A stretch of 64,000 nucleotides of DNA from Enterobacter asburiae (GTDB lineage: Bacteria > Pseudomonadota > Gammaproteobacteria > Enterobacterales > Enterobacteriaceae): the NCBI RefSeq assembly GCF_008080435.1, contig NZ_VRKN01000008.1:1-64000 (forward strand), written 5' to 3'. The notes below the pieces were generated by a model. That model had not been told where the DNA came from. It saw only the letters and a program-made list of their open reading frames with translations, and ran no database searches. The translations under genes and the position numbers were made by a program. This document shows, in pieces, positions 52,258 to 62,974 of this stretch (positions within the stretch are counted from its first letter, which is position 1; the number at the start of each line of letters is the position of its first letter).

Positions 52258-53321
52258 AGCAGGTTTGCGTCCTCGGGAACGGCCAGTTAGGCCGCATGCT
52301 GCGTCAGGCTGGCGAACCACTGGGTATTGCCGTCTGGCCCGTCGGGCTGGATGCTGAACCGGAAGCCGTACCGTTCCACCAGAGCGTGATCACCGCCGAG
52401 ATCGAACGCTGGCCGGAAACGGCCCTGACCCGCGAGCTGGCGCGTCATAACGCCTTCGTTAACCGCGATGTGTTCCCGATCATTGCCGACCGTCTGACGC
52501 AAAAGCAGCTGTTCGACAAGCTCGGTCTGCCGACCGCACCGTGGCAGCTCCTGTCCGATAAAAGCGAGTGGAATGACGTTTTCGCGATGCTGGGCGAGCT
52601 GGCAATCGTGAAGCGCCGCGTGGGTGGCTACGACGGCCGCGGTCAGTGGCGTCTGCGCGCGAACGACACCGCCGAGCTGCCGGACGATTGCTACGGTGAG
52701 TGCATCGTTGAGCAGGGCATCAACTTCAGCGGTGAAGTGTCGCTGGTTGGCGCGCGCGGGCATGACGGGCATACCGTCTTTTATCCGCTGACGCATAACC
52801 TGCATCAGGACGGCATCCTGCGCACCAGCGTGGCCTTCCCGCACGCCAATGCTGACCAGCAGGCGCAGGCGGAAGATATGCTCTCTGCCATCATGCACGA
52901 ACTGGGTTATGTGGGCGTCATGGCGATGGAGTGCTTTATCACCCCGTCCGGTCTGCTGATCAACGAACTTGCGCCGCGCGTGCACAACAGCGGTCACTGG
53001 ACGCAAAACGGTGCGTCCATCAGCCAGTTCGAGCTGCACCTGCGCGCGATCACCGACCTGCCTCTGCCGCAGCCGGTGGTGGACAGTCCGTCGGTGATGA
53101 TCAACCTGATCGGCACCGATCTGAACTACGACTGGCTGAAGCTGCCGCTGGTGCATCTGCACTGGTATGACAAAGAGGTTCGCGCGGGTCGTAAGGTCGG
53201 TCACCTGAACCTGAACGACAGCGACACGGGCCGCCTGAGCGCCACCCTGGAAGCCATGATCCCGCTCCTGCCGCCGGAATATGCGAGCGGTATTATCTGG
53301 GCACAATCAAAGCTCAAGTAA
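52254..53321 (+). CDS. purK: N5-CAIR synthetase PurK
   Basis: 355 residues, as in E. coli. ATP-grasp fold: [13 protein letters not shown] (about 3-15), [13 protein letters not shown] (about 120-132), [40 protein letters not shown] (about 222-241) with metal-binding Glu, and HNSGHWT. It carboxylates AIR with bicarbonate and ATP. The start codon overlaps the purE stop. The next gene, selU, is 84 bases away. Confidence 0.97.
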   Translation: MKQVCVLGNGQLGRMLRQAGEPLGIAVWPVGLDAEPEAVPFHQSVITAEIERWPETALTRELARHNAFVNRDVFPIIADRLTQKQLFDKLGLPTAPWQLLSDKSEWNDVFAMLGELAIVKRRVGGYDGRGQWRLRANDTAELPDDCYGECIVEQGINFSGEVSLVGARGHDGHTVFYPLTHNLHQDGILRTSVAFPHANADQQAQAEDMLSAIMHELGYVGVMAMECFITPSGLLINELAPRVHNSGHWTQNGASISQFELHLRAITDLPLPQPVVDSPSVMINLIGTDLNYDWLKLPLVHLHWYDKEVRAGRKVGHLNLNDSDTGRLSATLEAMIPLLPPEYASGIIWAQSKLK

Positions 53322-53405
53322 GACATCTACGCCGGGGAGTTGACCTTCCCCTTCCCCGGCGTACAATCCCCGCCCATTGCTGCTGAGTTTTCTTCTGGAA
53401 TAACC

Positions 53406-54476
53406 ATGAACGATGGAACGGACTATCGCGCGATCCTCGCGTCTGATACCCCTTTAATCGACGTTCGCGCGCCGATCGAATTTGCCCAAGGCGCGATGCC
53501 TGCGGCGTTCAACCTGCCTTTAATGAATGATGACGAGCGCGCTGCCGTCGGCACCTGCTATAAACGCCAGGGTCCCGAGGCCGCGCTGGCGCTCGGCCAT
53601 AGCCTGGTGAACGGCGAGACGCGTGAGGCACGCATCAACGCCTGGCGCCAGGCCAGCCTTGCCCATCCTGAGGGCTTTCTCTGCTGCGCGCGCGGCGGCC
53701 AGCGCTCGCATATCTCGCAGGCCTGGCTGAAAGAGGCGGGCATCGACTACCCGCTGATCCGCGGCGGCTATAAGGCCCTGCGTCAGACGGCGATTCAGGT
53801 GACGATTGAGCAGTCACAAAAGCCGATGGTGCTTATCGGCGGCTGTACCGGAAACGGTAAAACGCTGCTGGTGAAGCAGCACGCGCAGGGCATCGATCTC
53901 GAAGGGCTGGCGCACCACCGCGGTTCGTCGTTTGGCCGCACGCTCACGCCGCAGCTTTCCCAGGCCAGCTTTGAAAACCACCTTGCGGTTAAACTGTTGA
54001 AAAAAGACGCCGCGCGCTGGGTGCTGGAAGATGAAGGCCGGATGATTGGCTCCAACCACCTGCCGGAGTGCCTGCGCGACCGCATGGTTGAAGCCCCTAT
54101 CGCTGTCGTCGAAGACCCGTTTGACGTCCGCCTGGAGCGCCTGCGCGAAGAGTATTTCGACCATATGTGGGCAGATTTTTCTGCTGCCTACGGTGAAGAA
54201 GCGGGCTGGAAGGAGTACAGCGAGTATCTGCACCACGGCCTGTTCGCCATTCGCCGCCGTCTGGGGCTGCAGCGGTATGCAGAATTCACCGCGCTGTTAG
54301 ATTCCGCGCTGCTGGAACAGCAACGCTCTGGCAGCACGAACGCGCACTTCAGCTGGCTTGCGCCGCTGCTGAAGGACTATTACGACCCGATGTACAGCTA
54401 TCAGCTGGAGAAAAAAGCAGAAAAGATTGTGTATCGCGGGACGTTTGAAGACGTTGCCGAGTGGCTTAATCGCTGA
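53406..54476 (+). CDS. selU: tRNA 2-selenouridine synthase (SelU/MnmH)
   Basis: 356 residues. N-terminal rhodanese domain with the catalytic Cys in [12 protein letters not shown] (about 96-107), then a P-loop domain ([19 protein letters not shown], about 139-157). E. coli SelU has a Cys where this protein has Asn in the P-loop (GCTGNGKT). It replaces sulfur by selenium in the wobble 2-thiouridine of tRNA-Lys, -Glu and -Gln via a geranylated intermediate, using selenophosphate. Start at ATG 53406 is the best fit. In E. coli an allantoin gene cluster separates purK from selU; here they are neighbours. Confidence 0.93.
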   Translation: MNDGTDYRAILASDTPLIDVRAPIEFAQGAMPAAFNLPLMNDDERAAVGTCYKRQGPEAALALGHSLVNGETREARINAWRQASLAHPEGFLCCARGGQRSHISQAWLKEAGIDYPLIRGGYKALRQTAIQVTIEQSQKPMVLIGGCTGNGKTLLVKQHAQGIDLEGLAHHRGSSFGRTLTPQLSQASFENHLAVKLLKKDAARWVLEDEGRMIGSNHLPECLRDRMVEAPIAVVEDPFDVRLERLREEYFDHMWADFSAAYGEEAGWKEYSEYLHHGLFAIRRRLGLQRYAEFTALLDSALLEQQRSGSTNAHFSWLAPLLKDYYDPMYSYQLEKKAEKIVYRGTFEDVAEWLNR

Positions 54477-54505
54477 AAAAAAGCCGGGTGGCGAGGTAAA
54501 AGCAA

Positions 54506-54530
54506 AACGGCAACCAGGGTTGCCGTTTTT
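54506..54530 (+). terminator. selU terminator
   Basis: AACGGCAAC (54506-54514) and GTTGCCGTT (54519-54527) form a 9-bp stem, with TTTTT at 54526-54530. A partial REP (GCCGGGTGGCGAGG) sits just before it. Confidence 0.82.
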
Positions 54531-54540
54531 AATGTTTGTT

Positions 54541-54573
54541 CCCTCTCCCCGTGGGAGAGGGTCAGGGTGAGGG
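54541..54573. repeat. CCCTCACCC-type intergenic repeat
   Basis: CCCTCTCCCCGTGGGAGAGG runs on to GTCAGGGTGAGGG: one unit in the mirror orientation between selU and the porin gene. Confidence 0.75.
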
Positions 54574-54599
54574 CATCAGGCCGCACCCTACAAGACGGC

Positions 54600-55745
54600 T
54601 TAGAAGTCGTAACGCAGACGCACCAGGTTCATGTCGCCCAGGTTGTCGGTGCTGGAGGTGAACACGTGTTCGTAATCCACGCGGAAACCGTAATCCAGCT
54701 GGAAGCTGATACCCACGCCGTTGTCGATGCGCTGGTAGTTACGGCCGTTCACGTAGTCAATACGGTCGCCCATGAAGTAAGGCTGGATGGATTTAACCGC
54801 GTACTGACCGACCGGGAATTTGTACCCTGCGAAGTATTCAATACCCCACGCGTCACCCGCAAAGTAGTCGTTAACAGACACTTTTTTGGTGGTCATGAAG
54901 TTCTGGTACCAGCCGCCGCCAACGGAGAAAGTCCAGTTGTCCGGCGTCCAGCTCAGCGCAGTACCGAGGATGTTCTGGTCGTAGGTTTTGCTGTCGCCGT
55001 TGTCCGGGTTACGCATGTCCGCACGGGTGTAGTTCCACGCGGCGCCCCAGGTCAGATCGGTGGTCAGGTGATAATCCAGACCCAGTGAACCGCCGCCTTT
55101 ACGCTTGTAGCGCAGGCCGTTGCCCGGCAGGTATTCGCTGTCTTCAAACAGGTAGGATGCATAGATGTCGGCATCGCCCACGGTTTTCTTATATTTCAGC
55201 ATTTTACGTGAACGGTAAGAGCCGTCGTAATCGCCTTTGATCCCGTTACCTGGCGCCTGACCGATCATGTCGTAGTCCCAGATATCGGTTTTCACGCCCA
55301 CCACATCATAGTAAACGCTGTTCTGTTGACCGAAGGTCAGCGTACCCCAGGTGTCGCTCTTCAGACCGGTGTAGAGCATACGACGCGTCGTGTCGTGGTC
55401 GCTTTCGCTGTGGTGGTTGTCCCAGTTGAACATTGCAGGGAAGTTCACGCCCAGCTCGTAGTAGCTTACCCAGCTGATGTCATCAAACAGGTAGTAATCA
55501 GCCGCGAAACGGAAACGGGTGCCACCGTCAAAGCCGTTACGCTTGTAGCTGTTTTTACCGTCGTCGCCGGTCATGTTCTGGAACTGAGGACGGATACTGC
55601 CGCCAACGGTGAAGTTCAGGCGACTCAGCGGGTTACCCGCCTGAGGATCCTGCTTAAGAACGGTGATTTCCGCCTGAGAAGCGAACGTAGTCAATGCCAC
55701 TGCCGCGCCGATCGTTGCCGCCAGCGCTGATTTTTTTATAGTCAT
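54600..55745 (-). CDS. Outer membrane porin
   Basis: 381 residues. Signal peptide about 1-25 (VALTTFASQA|EITVLKQD). The rest is a 16-strand-type beta-barrel with alternating Tyr/Trp strands, the loop-3-like WDYDMIGQAPGNGIKGDYDG (about 158-177) and the C-terminal strand MNLVRLRYDF ending in Phe, the outer membrane insertion signal. It is not OmpC, OmpF, PhoE or LamB by its start; it belongs to a general porin group common in Enterobacter and Klebsiella at this spot, with unknown solute. It has its own promoter region with a 14-base palindrome in the leader, and the selU terminator and repeat downstream. Confidence 0.85.
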   Translation of the reverse strand: MTIKKSALAATIGAAVALTTFASQAEITVLKQDPQAGNPLSRLNFTVGGSIRPQFQNMTGDDGKNSYKRNGFDGGTRFRFAADYYLFDDISWVSYYELGVNFPAMFNWDNHHSESDHDTTRRMLYTGLKSDTWGTLTFGQQNSVYYDVVGVKTDIWDYDMIGQAPGNGIKGDYDGSYRSRKMLKYKKTVGDADIYASYLFEDSEYLPGNGLRYKRKGGGSLGLDYHLTTDLTWGAAWNYTRADMRNPDNGDSKTYDQNILGTALSWTPDNWTFSVGGGWYQNFMTTKKVSVNDYFAGDAWGIEYFAGYKFPVGQYAVKSIQPYFMGDRIDYVNGRNYQRIDNGVGISFQLDYGFRVDYEHVFTSSTDNLGDMNLVRLRYDF

Positions 55746-55768
55746 TATCTTTCCTTAATAGACACGCT

Positions 55769-55782
55769 GCTAAATATTTAGC
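55769..55782 (-). promoter_or_regulatory. Palindrome in the porin leader
   Basis: GCTAAATATTTAGC is a perfect 14-base palindrome 23 bases upstream of the porin ATG. It could be an operator or a small leader hairpin near the ribosome site AAGGAAAG. Confidence 0.45.
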
Positions 55783-55883
55783 GGGTGAATATTAACTGGA
55801 AATAATCGGGCTGTGTGGTCGGGTTTTTAATGTTTTGTGCTACTAAATGAGTGGGTATTATCACTTTGTGCTATTTAAATACT

Positions 55884-55910
55884 GCGCACCGGCATTAAAA
55901 CCCGGTGCGC
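55884..55910 (-). terminator. Hairpin after ybbP
   Basis: GCGCACCGG (55884-55892) and CCGGTGCGC (55902-55910) form a perfect 9-bp stem 19 bases beyond the ybbP stop, without a good T-run. It probably marks the 3' end of ybbAP. Confidence 0.5.
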
Positions 55911-55928
55911 AACTATCACTGTTCTAAA

Positions 55929-58343
55929 TTAACTCGCAAACTGACGGAACAGGGCTTTGCCCTTTAACAGCCGCGTGCCGAGCCAGCCTCCGCAGAGAGA
56001 AAGCAGCACCGCGCCACAGAGAGGCAGGATCAACCAGAGGCGCCAGTCAGGCTCCCAGGGGAAGTCGAAGACCTTTGTCTGCAGCACCGCCAGCGCCGTC
56101 TCTGCGCCAATGGCCGCCACCAGACCCGACACCAGCCCCAGCAGCGCAAACTCGCTCCAGAGCGTCGCCCGCAATAGCCGCTTACCCGCGCCCAGCGTGC
56201 GGTAGACCACCAGCTCCTGATGGCGCTGTCGCATACCCACCTGCACCTGGGCCAGCAGCAACAGCACGCCGCAGATAGTCACCAGCACCACCATGACCTC
56301 CAGCGCACGGCTCACCTGCTCCAGAACCTGCCCCACCTGCTTCAGGATCGCCCCAATATCCAGCAGGCTGACCGTCGGAAACTCCCGGTTAAGCGCCGTC
56401 AGCATGCCGTTGCCGTTCTCCCAGCGGAAGCTGGTCAGCCAGCTCTGCGGCTGACCGTCCAGCGCGCCCGCAGGGAAGATAAAGAAGAAGTTTGGCCGCA
56501 GGCTTTCCCAGTCCACTTTGCGCAGGCTGGTGACTTTCGCGGTAAAATCCTGGGTATCGCCGGTAAAGGTCACGCTGTTCCCGAGCTTCACGTTCAGGCG
56601 CGTCGCCAGCCCCTCTTCCATCGACACCTCCCCCGCTTTTGGCGGCCAGGTGCCGGCGGTTATCGGGTTATGGTCAGGGCGTTTCTCCTGCCAGGTCAGG
56701 TTCAGCTCGCGGTTCAGCGACTCGTCCTTGTTCCCCTCCGTTGGCTGACCGTTGATCTGCGTCAGACGCGCGCGAACGATGGGATAGAACGACTCAGGGA
56801 TAATGTGATGTTCCGACAGGAAGCCTTTCAGCGGCGCGACCTGCTCAGGTGCGATATTGATCAGGAAATAGTTCGGGCTTTCCGGGGGAAGCTGCTGCTG
56901 CCAGCGATCGAGCAGATCGCCGCGCAGCACCAGCAGCAGCGCCAGCAGCATAAACGACAGCGAAAAGGCCGACAGCTGGCTGAGCGTTGACCAGGGCTGA
57001 TGCAGCAGGCGGTTGACCGCCAGGCGCACGGGCAGGGATTTTACCGTCAGCCTCTTCAGGACGTTGAGCAGTATCCAGCCCAGCACGCCGCAGAGCAACG
57101 CCAGCACAATCGCCCCGGCCAGTACCGCCCACAGCAGCGTGCTGCCCCCCATCAGCCACGCCAGAAGTCCCACCGCCACTGCAATAATCACCGGAAGATA
57201 GAACTTCAGCGGCCAGACGTTCGCCACCACATCGTTGCGGAGCACGCGCAGCGGCTGCGTCGCGAGCAGCAGGCGGTACGGACGTAGCCCCACCAGCAGT
57301 GAAATCACCGTCATCGCGCCAATCGCCCACAGCCACGGCCAGAGGCTGGCTGGCGGCAATGCGGCCGGGAGCACCGGTTTCAGCATCACCATCAGCAGTT
57401 TTTCAAACAGCAGCCCCATTATTCCGCCGGTCAGCGCGGACAGAACCAGCAGCATCAGCCACTGACCGACAATCAGCTTGCGCAGTTGCGCCCTGCCCGC
57501 CCCCAGGGTTTTGAGGATCGCCACCAGGTCGTAACGGCTGCGGCAGTAGTGCCCCATCGCCACGGCAACCGCCGCCACCGCCAGCAGCAGGGTCAACAAT
57601 GCCGAAAGCAGCAGGAACTGCTGAGAACGCTCAAGAGATTTACCGAGTGCCCCTTCGTCCTGCTCCAGCCCGTACCAGCGGTGTTCCGGTTTTAACTGCG
57701 GCAAAAGCCATTTTTCATACGCGTCAAGCTGGGCAGGCGTGCCGCCAAACTTATAGCGCCAGGTGACGCGGCTGCCCGGCTGTACCGCATGGGTTGCCGC
57801 GACATCCGCGGTGTTCATCAGCAGGCGCGGCGCAAGCTGGAACGGGTTAAAGCCGCCGTCAGGCTCCTGCACCACTTCCCCGGCAATTTTGAGGGTGGCG
57901 TCGCCAACGTCGATGCTGTCGCCGGGTTTCAGGTTCAGAAGCGCCATCAAACGTGATGCCAGCAGCACCGTACCAGGCGTCGGCTTTAATCCCGGCGGGC
58001 TGGTTTGTAAGTCACCGTACATCGGGTAGATATCATCCACGGCCTTCACGCTGGCAAGCTGCGGCGTGTCGCCCGCAAAGGTCATGGTCTGGAAGCTTAC
58101 CTGCTCTCCCACCTTCAACCCTTCTTTGCGCGCTTTTTCAATCCAGCCCGACGGCACCGGGCGGGAGCTTTGCAGCGCCCGGTCCCCCGCCATGAACTCC
58201 CGGCTCTGCTGGCTGAGCCCTTTTTCCATGCGGTCGCTGACGCTGCCGAGCGCCAGCACGCAGGCCACCGCCAGGCTTAGCGCCAGCCAGACTATCAGCA
58301 GCGAGGGGGAACGCCACTCGCGCCAGAACCAGCGGGTAATCAT
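55929..58343 (-). CDS. ybbP: YbbP, ABC transporter permease (MacB/FtsX superfamily)
   Basis: 804 residues, as E. coli YbbP. Ten or so membrane segments in the duplicated FtsX layout: TM at about 16-36, a large periplasmic loop, then blocks at about 245-440 and 465-500, a second periplasmic domain (about 510-690) and a final block (about 695-800). Mechanotransmission-type ABC proteins of this kind do not necessarily move a substrate across the inner membrane; they work on lipids or lipoproteins. YbbAP with TesA has been proposed to clear hydrophobic molecules. The start overlaps ybbA by four bases. Confidence 0.92.
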   Translation of the reverse strand: MITRWFWREWRSPSLLIVWLALSLAVACVLALGSVSDRMEKGLSQQSREFMAGDRALQSSRPVPSGWIEKARKEGLKVGEQVSFQTMTFAGDTPQLASVKAVDDIYPMYGDLQTSPPGLKPTPGTVLLASRLMALLNLKPGDSIDVGDATLKIAGEVVQEPDGGFNPFQLAPRLLMNTADVAATHAVQPGSRVTWRYKFGGTPAQLDAYEKWLLPQLKPEHRWYGLEQDEGALGKSLERSQQFLLLSALLTLLLAVAAVAVAMGHYCRSRYDLVAILKTLGAGRAQLRKLIVGQWLMLLVLSALTGGIMGLLFEKLLMVMLKPVLPAALPPASLWPWLWAIGAMTVISLLVGLRPYRLLLATQPLRVLRNDVVANVWPLKFYLPVIIAVAVGLLAWLMGGSTLLWAVLAGAIVLALLCGVLGWILLNVLKRLTVKSLPVRLAVNRLLHQPWSTLSQLSAFSLSFMLLALLLVLRGDLLDRWQQQLPPESPNYFLINIAPEQVAPLKGFLSEHHIIPESFYPIVRARLTQINGQPTEGNKDESLNRELNLTWQEKRPDHNPITAGTWPPKAGEVSMEEGLATRLNVKLGNSVTFTGDTQDFTAKVTSLRKVDWESLRPNFFFIFPAGALDGQPQSWLTSFRWENGNGMLTALNREFPTVSLLDIGAILKQVGQVLEQVSRALEVMVVLVTICGVLLLLAQVQVGMRQRHQELVVYRTLGAGKRLLRATLWSEFALLGLVSGLVAAIGAETALAVLQTKVFDFPWEPDWRLWLILPLCGAVLLSLCGGWLGTRLLKGKALFRQFAS

Positions 58344-59026
58344 GCCTCCTCCTGAAGAATACCGTTGACCAGCCGCAGGCGACGGTCGCAGCGGGCGGCG
58401 AGCTGCGGATCGTGGGTCACGAGGAGCAGCGTGGTGCCGTGCTCACGGTTGAGCGAAAACAGCAGGTCGGCAATCCGGTCTCCGGTTTTACGGTCAAGGT
58501 TACCGGTGGGCTCATCGGCAAACAGGACTTCAGGACGGCCGTTAAACGCCCGCGCCAGCGCCACGCGCTGCTGCTCACCGCCGGAAAGCTGCGCGGGAAG
58601 ATGGTCGAGACGTTTCCCCAGACCGAGCTGTTCCAGCAGCGCCTTTGCATGCGTGCGGCTTTCACGGCTGTTTTCACCGCGCAACAGCGCCGGAAGTTCG
58701 ACGTTTTCCAGCGCGTTCAGGGTCGGGATCAGCATAAAGGACTGAAAGACAAAACCAACGTGACGCGCACGTAGCGCGGCCCGCGCCTCTTCATCAAGCT
58801 GATGCAGCGGTTGTCCGACAAGGTGGACCTCACCGCTGCTGCCGTCGTCCAGACCGGCTAAAATCGCCAGCAGCGTGGACTTACCGGAACCGGATTCGCC
58901 AATCAGCGCGATGGTTTCAGCGCGTTTGACAACGAGTTCAACTCCAGTAAGGATGGAAAGCTCGTGTTCCCCCTGACCGACGGACTTCTTAAGATGATGA
59001 ACTTCAACACTGTTTTCCGCTGGCAT
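58340..59026 (-). CDS. ybbA: YbbA, ABC transporter ATPase
   Basis: 228 residues. Walker A GESGSGKST (about 42-50), Q-loop FVFQSFMLIP, signature [14 protein letters not shown] (about 145-158), Walker B VLFADEPTGNLD (about 165-176), H-loop VTHD. LolD/MacB-type cytoplasmic ATPase, partner of YbbP. Its 5' end overlaps the divergent tesA by 33 bases, so the two promoters face each other inside each other's coding region, as in E. coli. Confidence 0.94.
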   Translation of the reverse strand: MPAENSVEVHHLKKSVGQGEHELSILTGVELVVKRAETIALIGESGSGKSTLLAILAGLDDGSSGEVHLVGQPLHQLDEEARAALRARHVGFVFQSFMLIPTLNALENVELPALLRGENSRESRTHAKALLEQLGLGKRLDHLPAQLSGGEQQRVALARAFNGRPEVLFADEPTGNLDRKTGDRIADLLFSLNREHGTTLLLVTHDPQLAARCDRRLRLVNGILQEEA

Positions 59027-59620
59027 TTGCCCTTCCTGTTTTTGATTCTGATGACCTTCCGCGCGGCGGCAGCGGACACGTTACTGGTTCTCGGCGACAG
59101 CCTGAGCGCAGGCTACCGCATGGCGGCCAGCGCGGCCTGGCCCGCCCTGCTCAATGACAAATGGCAGAGCAAAACGTCTGTAATCAACGCCAGCATCAGC
59201 GGCGATACCTCGCAGCAGGGCCTGTCGCGCCTGCATGCACTGCTCAAACAGCATCAGCCGCGCTGGGTGTTGGTTGAACTTGGCGGCAATGATGGATTGC
59301 GCGGTTTCCAGCCTCAGCAAACGGAACACACGCTGCGCACCATTTTGCAGGACATCAAGGCGGCAAACGCTCAACCGCTGCTGATGCAAATTCGCCTGCC
59401 CGCCAACTACGGTCGTCGGTATAATGAGGCCTTTAGCGCGATCTACCCTAAGCTTGCCAAAGAGTTTGATATTCCGCTGCTGCCATTTTTCATGGAAGAG
59501 GTCTATCTCAAACCCCAGTGGATGCAAGACGACGGGATCCACCCCAATCGCGATGCTCAGCCGTTTATTGCCGACTGGATGGCAACGCGGCTGGCTCCTT
59601 TAGTTAAACATGACTCCTGA
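58994..59620 (+). CDS. tesA: TesA, multifunctional thioesterase/lysophospholipase
   Basis: 208 residues, as E. coli TesA (start MMNFNTVFRWHLPFLFLILM; ATG 58994 preferred to 58964). Signal peptide about 1-26 (FRAAA|ADTLLVLGD). SGNH hydrolase: GDSLS (Ser10 of the mature form), SGDTSQQG, GGNDGLRG and the catalytic Asp-His pair in DDGIHPNRDAQ. Periplasmic thioesterase I/protease I/lysophospholipase L1. It is immediately adjacent to ybbAP, which suggests a common pathway for acylated molecules. Confidence 0.97.
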   Translation: MMNFNTVFRWHLPFLFLILMTFRAAAADTLLVLGDSLSAGYRMAASAAWPALLNDKWQSKTSVINASISGDTSQQGLSRLHALLKQHQPRWVLVELGGNDGLRGFQPQQTEHTLRTILQDIKAANAQPLLMQIRLPANYGRRYNEAFSAIYPKLAKEFDIPLLPFFMEEVYLKPQWMQDDGIHPNRDAQPFIADWMATRLAPLVKHDS

Positions 59621-59648
59621 TTAAGCGGAGATCCTGACAGGTAAAGTT

Positions 59649-61332
<1,684 letters not shown>

Positions 61333-61341
61333 TAAAAAAAA

Positions 61342-61369
61342 GCCCGGTGGCGGCTTCGCCTTACCGGGC
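61342..61369. repeat. REP element
   Basis: GCCCGGTGGCGGCTTCGCCT runs on to TACCGGGC, between the convergent ybbN and fetB. Preceded by an A-run and able to form a hairpin. Confidence 0.8.
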
Positions 61370-61384
61370 CTACAAAAGCCGATG

Positions 61385-62167
61385 TTACCCCGTCTTTTTC
61401 AACTGCGTCACCACCAGCTGGTGGCGCGCGTTGTAGAACTTCCGATAGGTCAGGTAACAGGCAATGATGGTTGACAGGCTTGCCGTGGAAAGCAGCATAA
61501 ACGTCACCATGATCTGATACTTAATCGCTTTTACCGGATCGATACCGGCAAAAATCAGCCCCGACATCATGCCCGGCAGACTCACCAGCCCCACCGTTTT
61601 GGCTGAATCTACAGTGGGGATCAGCGATGAACGAATGCTCTCACGAATCAGCCGCGCCGAGGCTACTTTAGGCGTCGCCCCCAGGCTTAATTTCTCCTGT
61701 AGCTGCTGCTGTTCACTGCTAAAACGCTGGCCGAGATTGTTATAACACAGCCCAACGGCCACCATGGCGTTCCCCGCAATCATCCCGGAGATAGGGATAA
61801 CCTGCATCGGCGTAAACGCAATCGAGCCGGAGAGCACCAGCACCGCCAGGGTGAGCGCCGTCCCGGTGGTAATCGCGATAAACGACGAGATAAACGCCTT
61901 ATCAATGTATTTACTGCGCTTTTTCGCATTCCACGCCGCGTTGAAACAGATAAACAGCACCATCAGCAGCGTCAGCACCGCGTGGTTAACGTTGAATATA
62001 TACTTCAGCACATAGCCGACAATGATGAGCTGAATCACCGCGCGGCAGATACTCCACACAATATCTTTTTCCAGCCCCAGCTTTTCCCGGTAGCTGACCA
62101 CAATCGCAATCAATACCAGCACCATCGAAAATGCCAGGGATTCATTGGTAATGTTATGCTCACCCAC
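61385..62167 (-). CDS. fetB: FetB, iron exporter permease
   Basis: 260 residues, as E. coli FetB (YbbM). Six or so membrane helices; the UPF0014 signature IVGYVLKYIF (about 50-59), IPISGMIAGNAMVAVG (about 126-141), GATPKVASARLIRESIRSS (about 163-181) and VGLVSLPGMMSGLIFAG (about 193-209). With FetA it forms an ABC exporter that lowers cytoplasmic iron and protects against peroxide. Start overlaps fetA by eight bases. Confidence 0.95.
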   Translation of the reverse strand: MGEHNITNESLAFSMVLVLIAIVVSYREKLGLEKDIVWSICRAVIQLIIVGYVLKYIFNVNHAVLTLLMVLFICFNAAWNAKKRSKYIDKAFISSFIAITTGTALTLAVLVLSGSIAFTPMQVIPISGMIAGNAMVAVGLCYNNLGQRFSSEQQQLQEKLSLGATPKVASARLIRESIRSSLIPTVDSAKTVGLVSLPGMMSGLIFAGIDPVKAIKYQIMVTFMLLSTASLSTIIACYLTYRKFYNARHQLVVTQLKKTG

Positions 62168-62831
62168 GGTTGGCCTCCTGCATTTTCCCGCCGTGCGGCT
62201 GGAGCGTAATCACGTCATCCGCATGGGTAATTTCGTTAGCGTCGTGCGTCACCCACAGCACGGCAATATTCTGCTCCCGAGCATAGCGATGAATGATCTC
62301 GTTGACGTTGCGCTTGTTGACGTCATCGAGCGCGCTGGTAATTTCGTCCAGCAACAACACCTTCGGTAAAAACTGCAGATTACGGATCAGCGAGACGCGC
62401 TGCTTTTCTCCGCCCGACAGCGCAGTAATGGATTTGGTTAACGTCTCCTGCGCCAGGCCAAAGCGGGCCAGATCGCTGATAAATTTTTCCGGCTCCGGCG
62501 TTTTATTGCGGATTTGCCACGGGAAAATCAGGTTGTCATAGACCGTATCGCCAAAAAGCGTGGGGGTTTGCACGCAATAGGAGACCTGCTGGCGATAGCT
62601 TTCCGGGGACAGTGTCGCGATATCCTGTCCTTCAAAAAGAATGGTTCCCTCCGTCGGGCTGAGGAGTGAGGCTACAATCTTCAGCAGCGTGCTTTTACCG
62701 CAGCCTGAAGGGCCCGTGATTAATTTAAACTCGCCCGGCGACAGGCTAAACCCGACGTGCTGAAGAATAATGTTTTCCCCGACACGAAATCCGACATCCC
62801 TGAGATGTAATACGTTTTTTTTATCGTTCAT
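62160..62831 (-). CDS. fetA: FetA, iron exporter ATPase
   Basis: 223 residues. Walker A GPSGCGKST (about 41-49), signature LSGGEKQRVSLIR (about 141-153), Walker B VLLLDEITSALDD (about 160-172), WVTHD. FetA (YbbL) couples ATP hydrolysis to iron efflux by FetB. Two exchangers of iron thus lie in this window: the Fur-regulated importer at 29-33 kb and this exporter. ATG at 62831 is preceded by a weak GAAGCGCA. Confidence 0.94.
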   Translation of the reverse strand: MNDKKNVLHLRDVGFRVGENIILQHVGFSLSPGEFKLITGPSGCGKSTLLKIVASLLSPTEGTILFEGQDIATLSPESYRQQVSYCVQTPTLFGDTVYDNLIFPWQIRNKTPEPEKFISDLARFGLAQETLTKSITALSGGEKQRVSLIRNLQFLPKVLLLDEITSALDDVNKRNVNEIIHRYAREQNIAVLWVTHDANEITHADDVITLQPHGGKMQEANRG

Positions 62832-62974
62832 TGCGCTTCCGTTAACCGCTTATTGTAAGAAACGTCTGTAGCATAATCCTTTCCCCTGCACAGAGCGAAT
62901 AGCCTCACGCTTAAGCAAGTGTTAAACTTTTTGTTTGTTATTTGTCACCACCATCACTACAGGAAGTATGCGAC

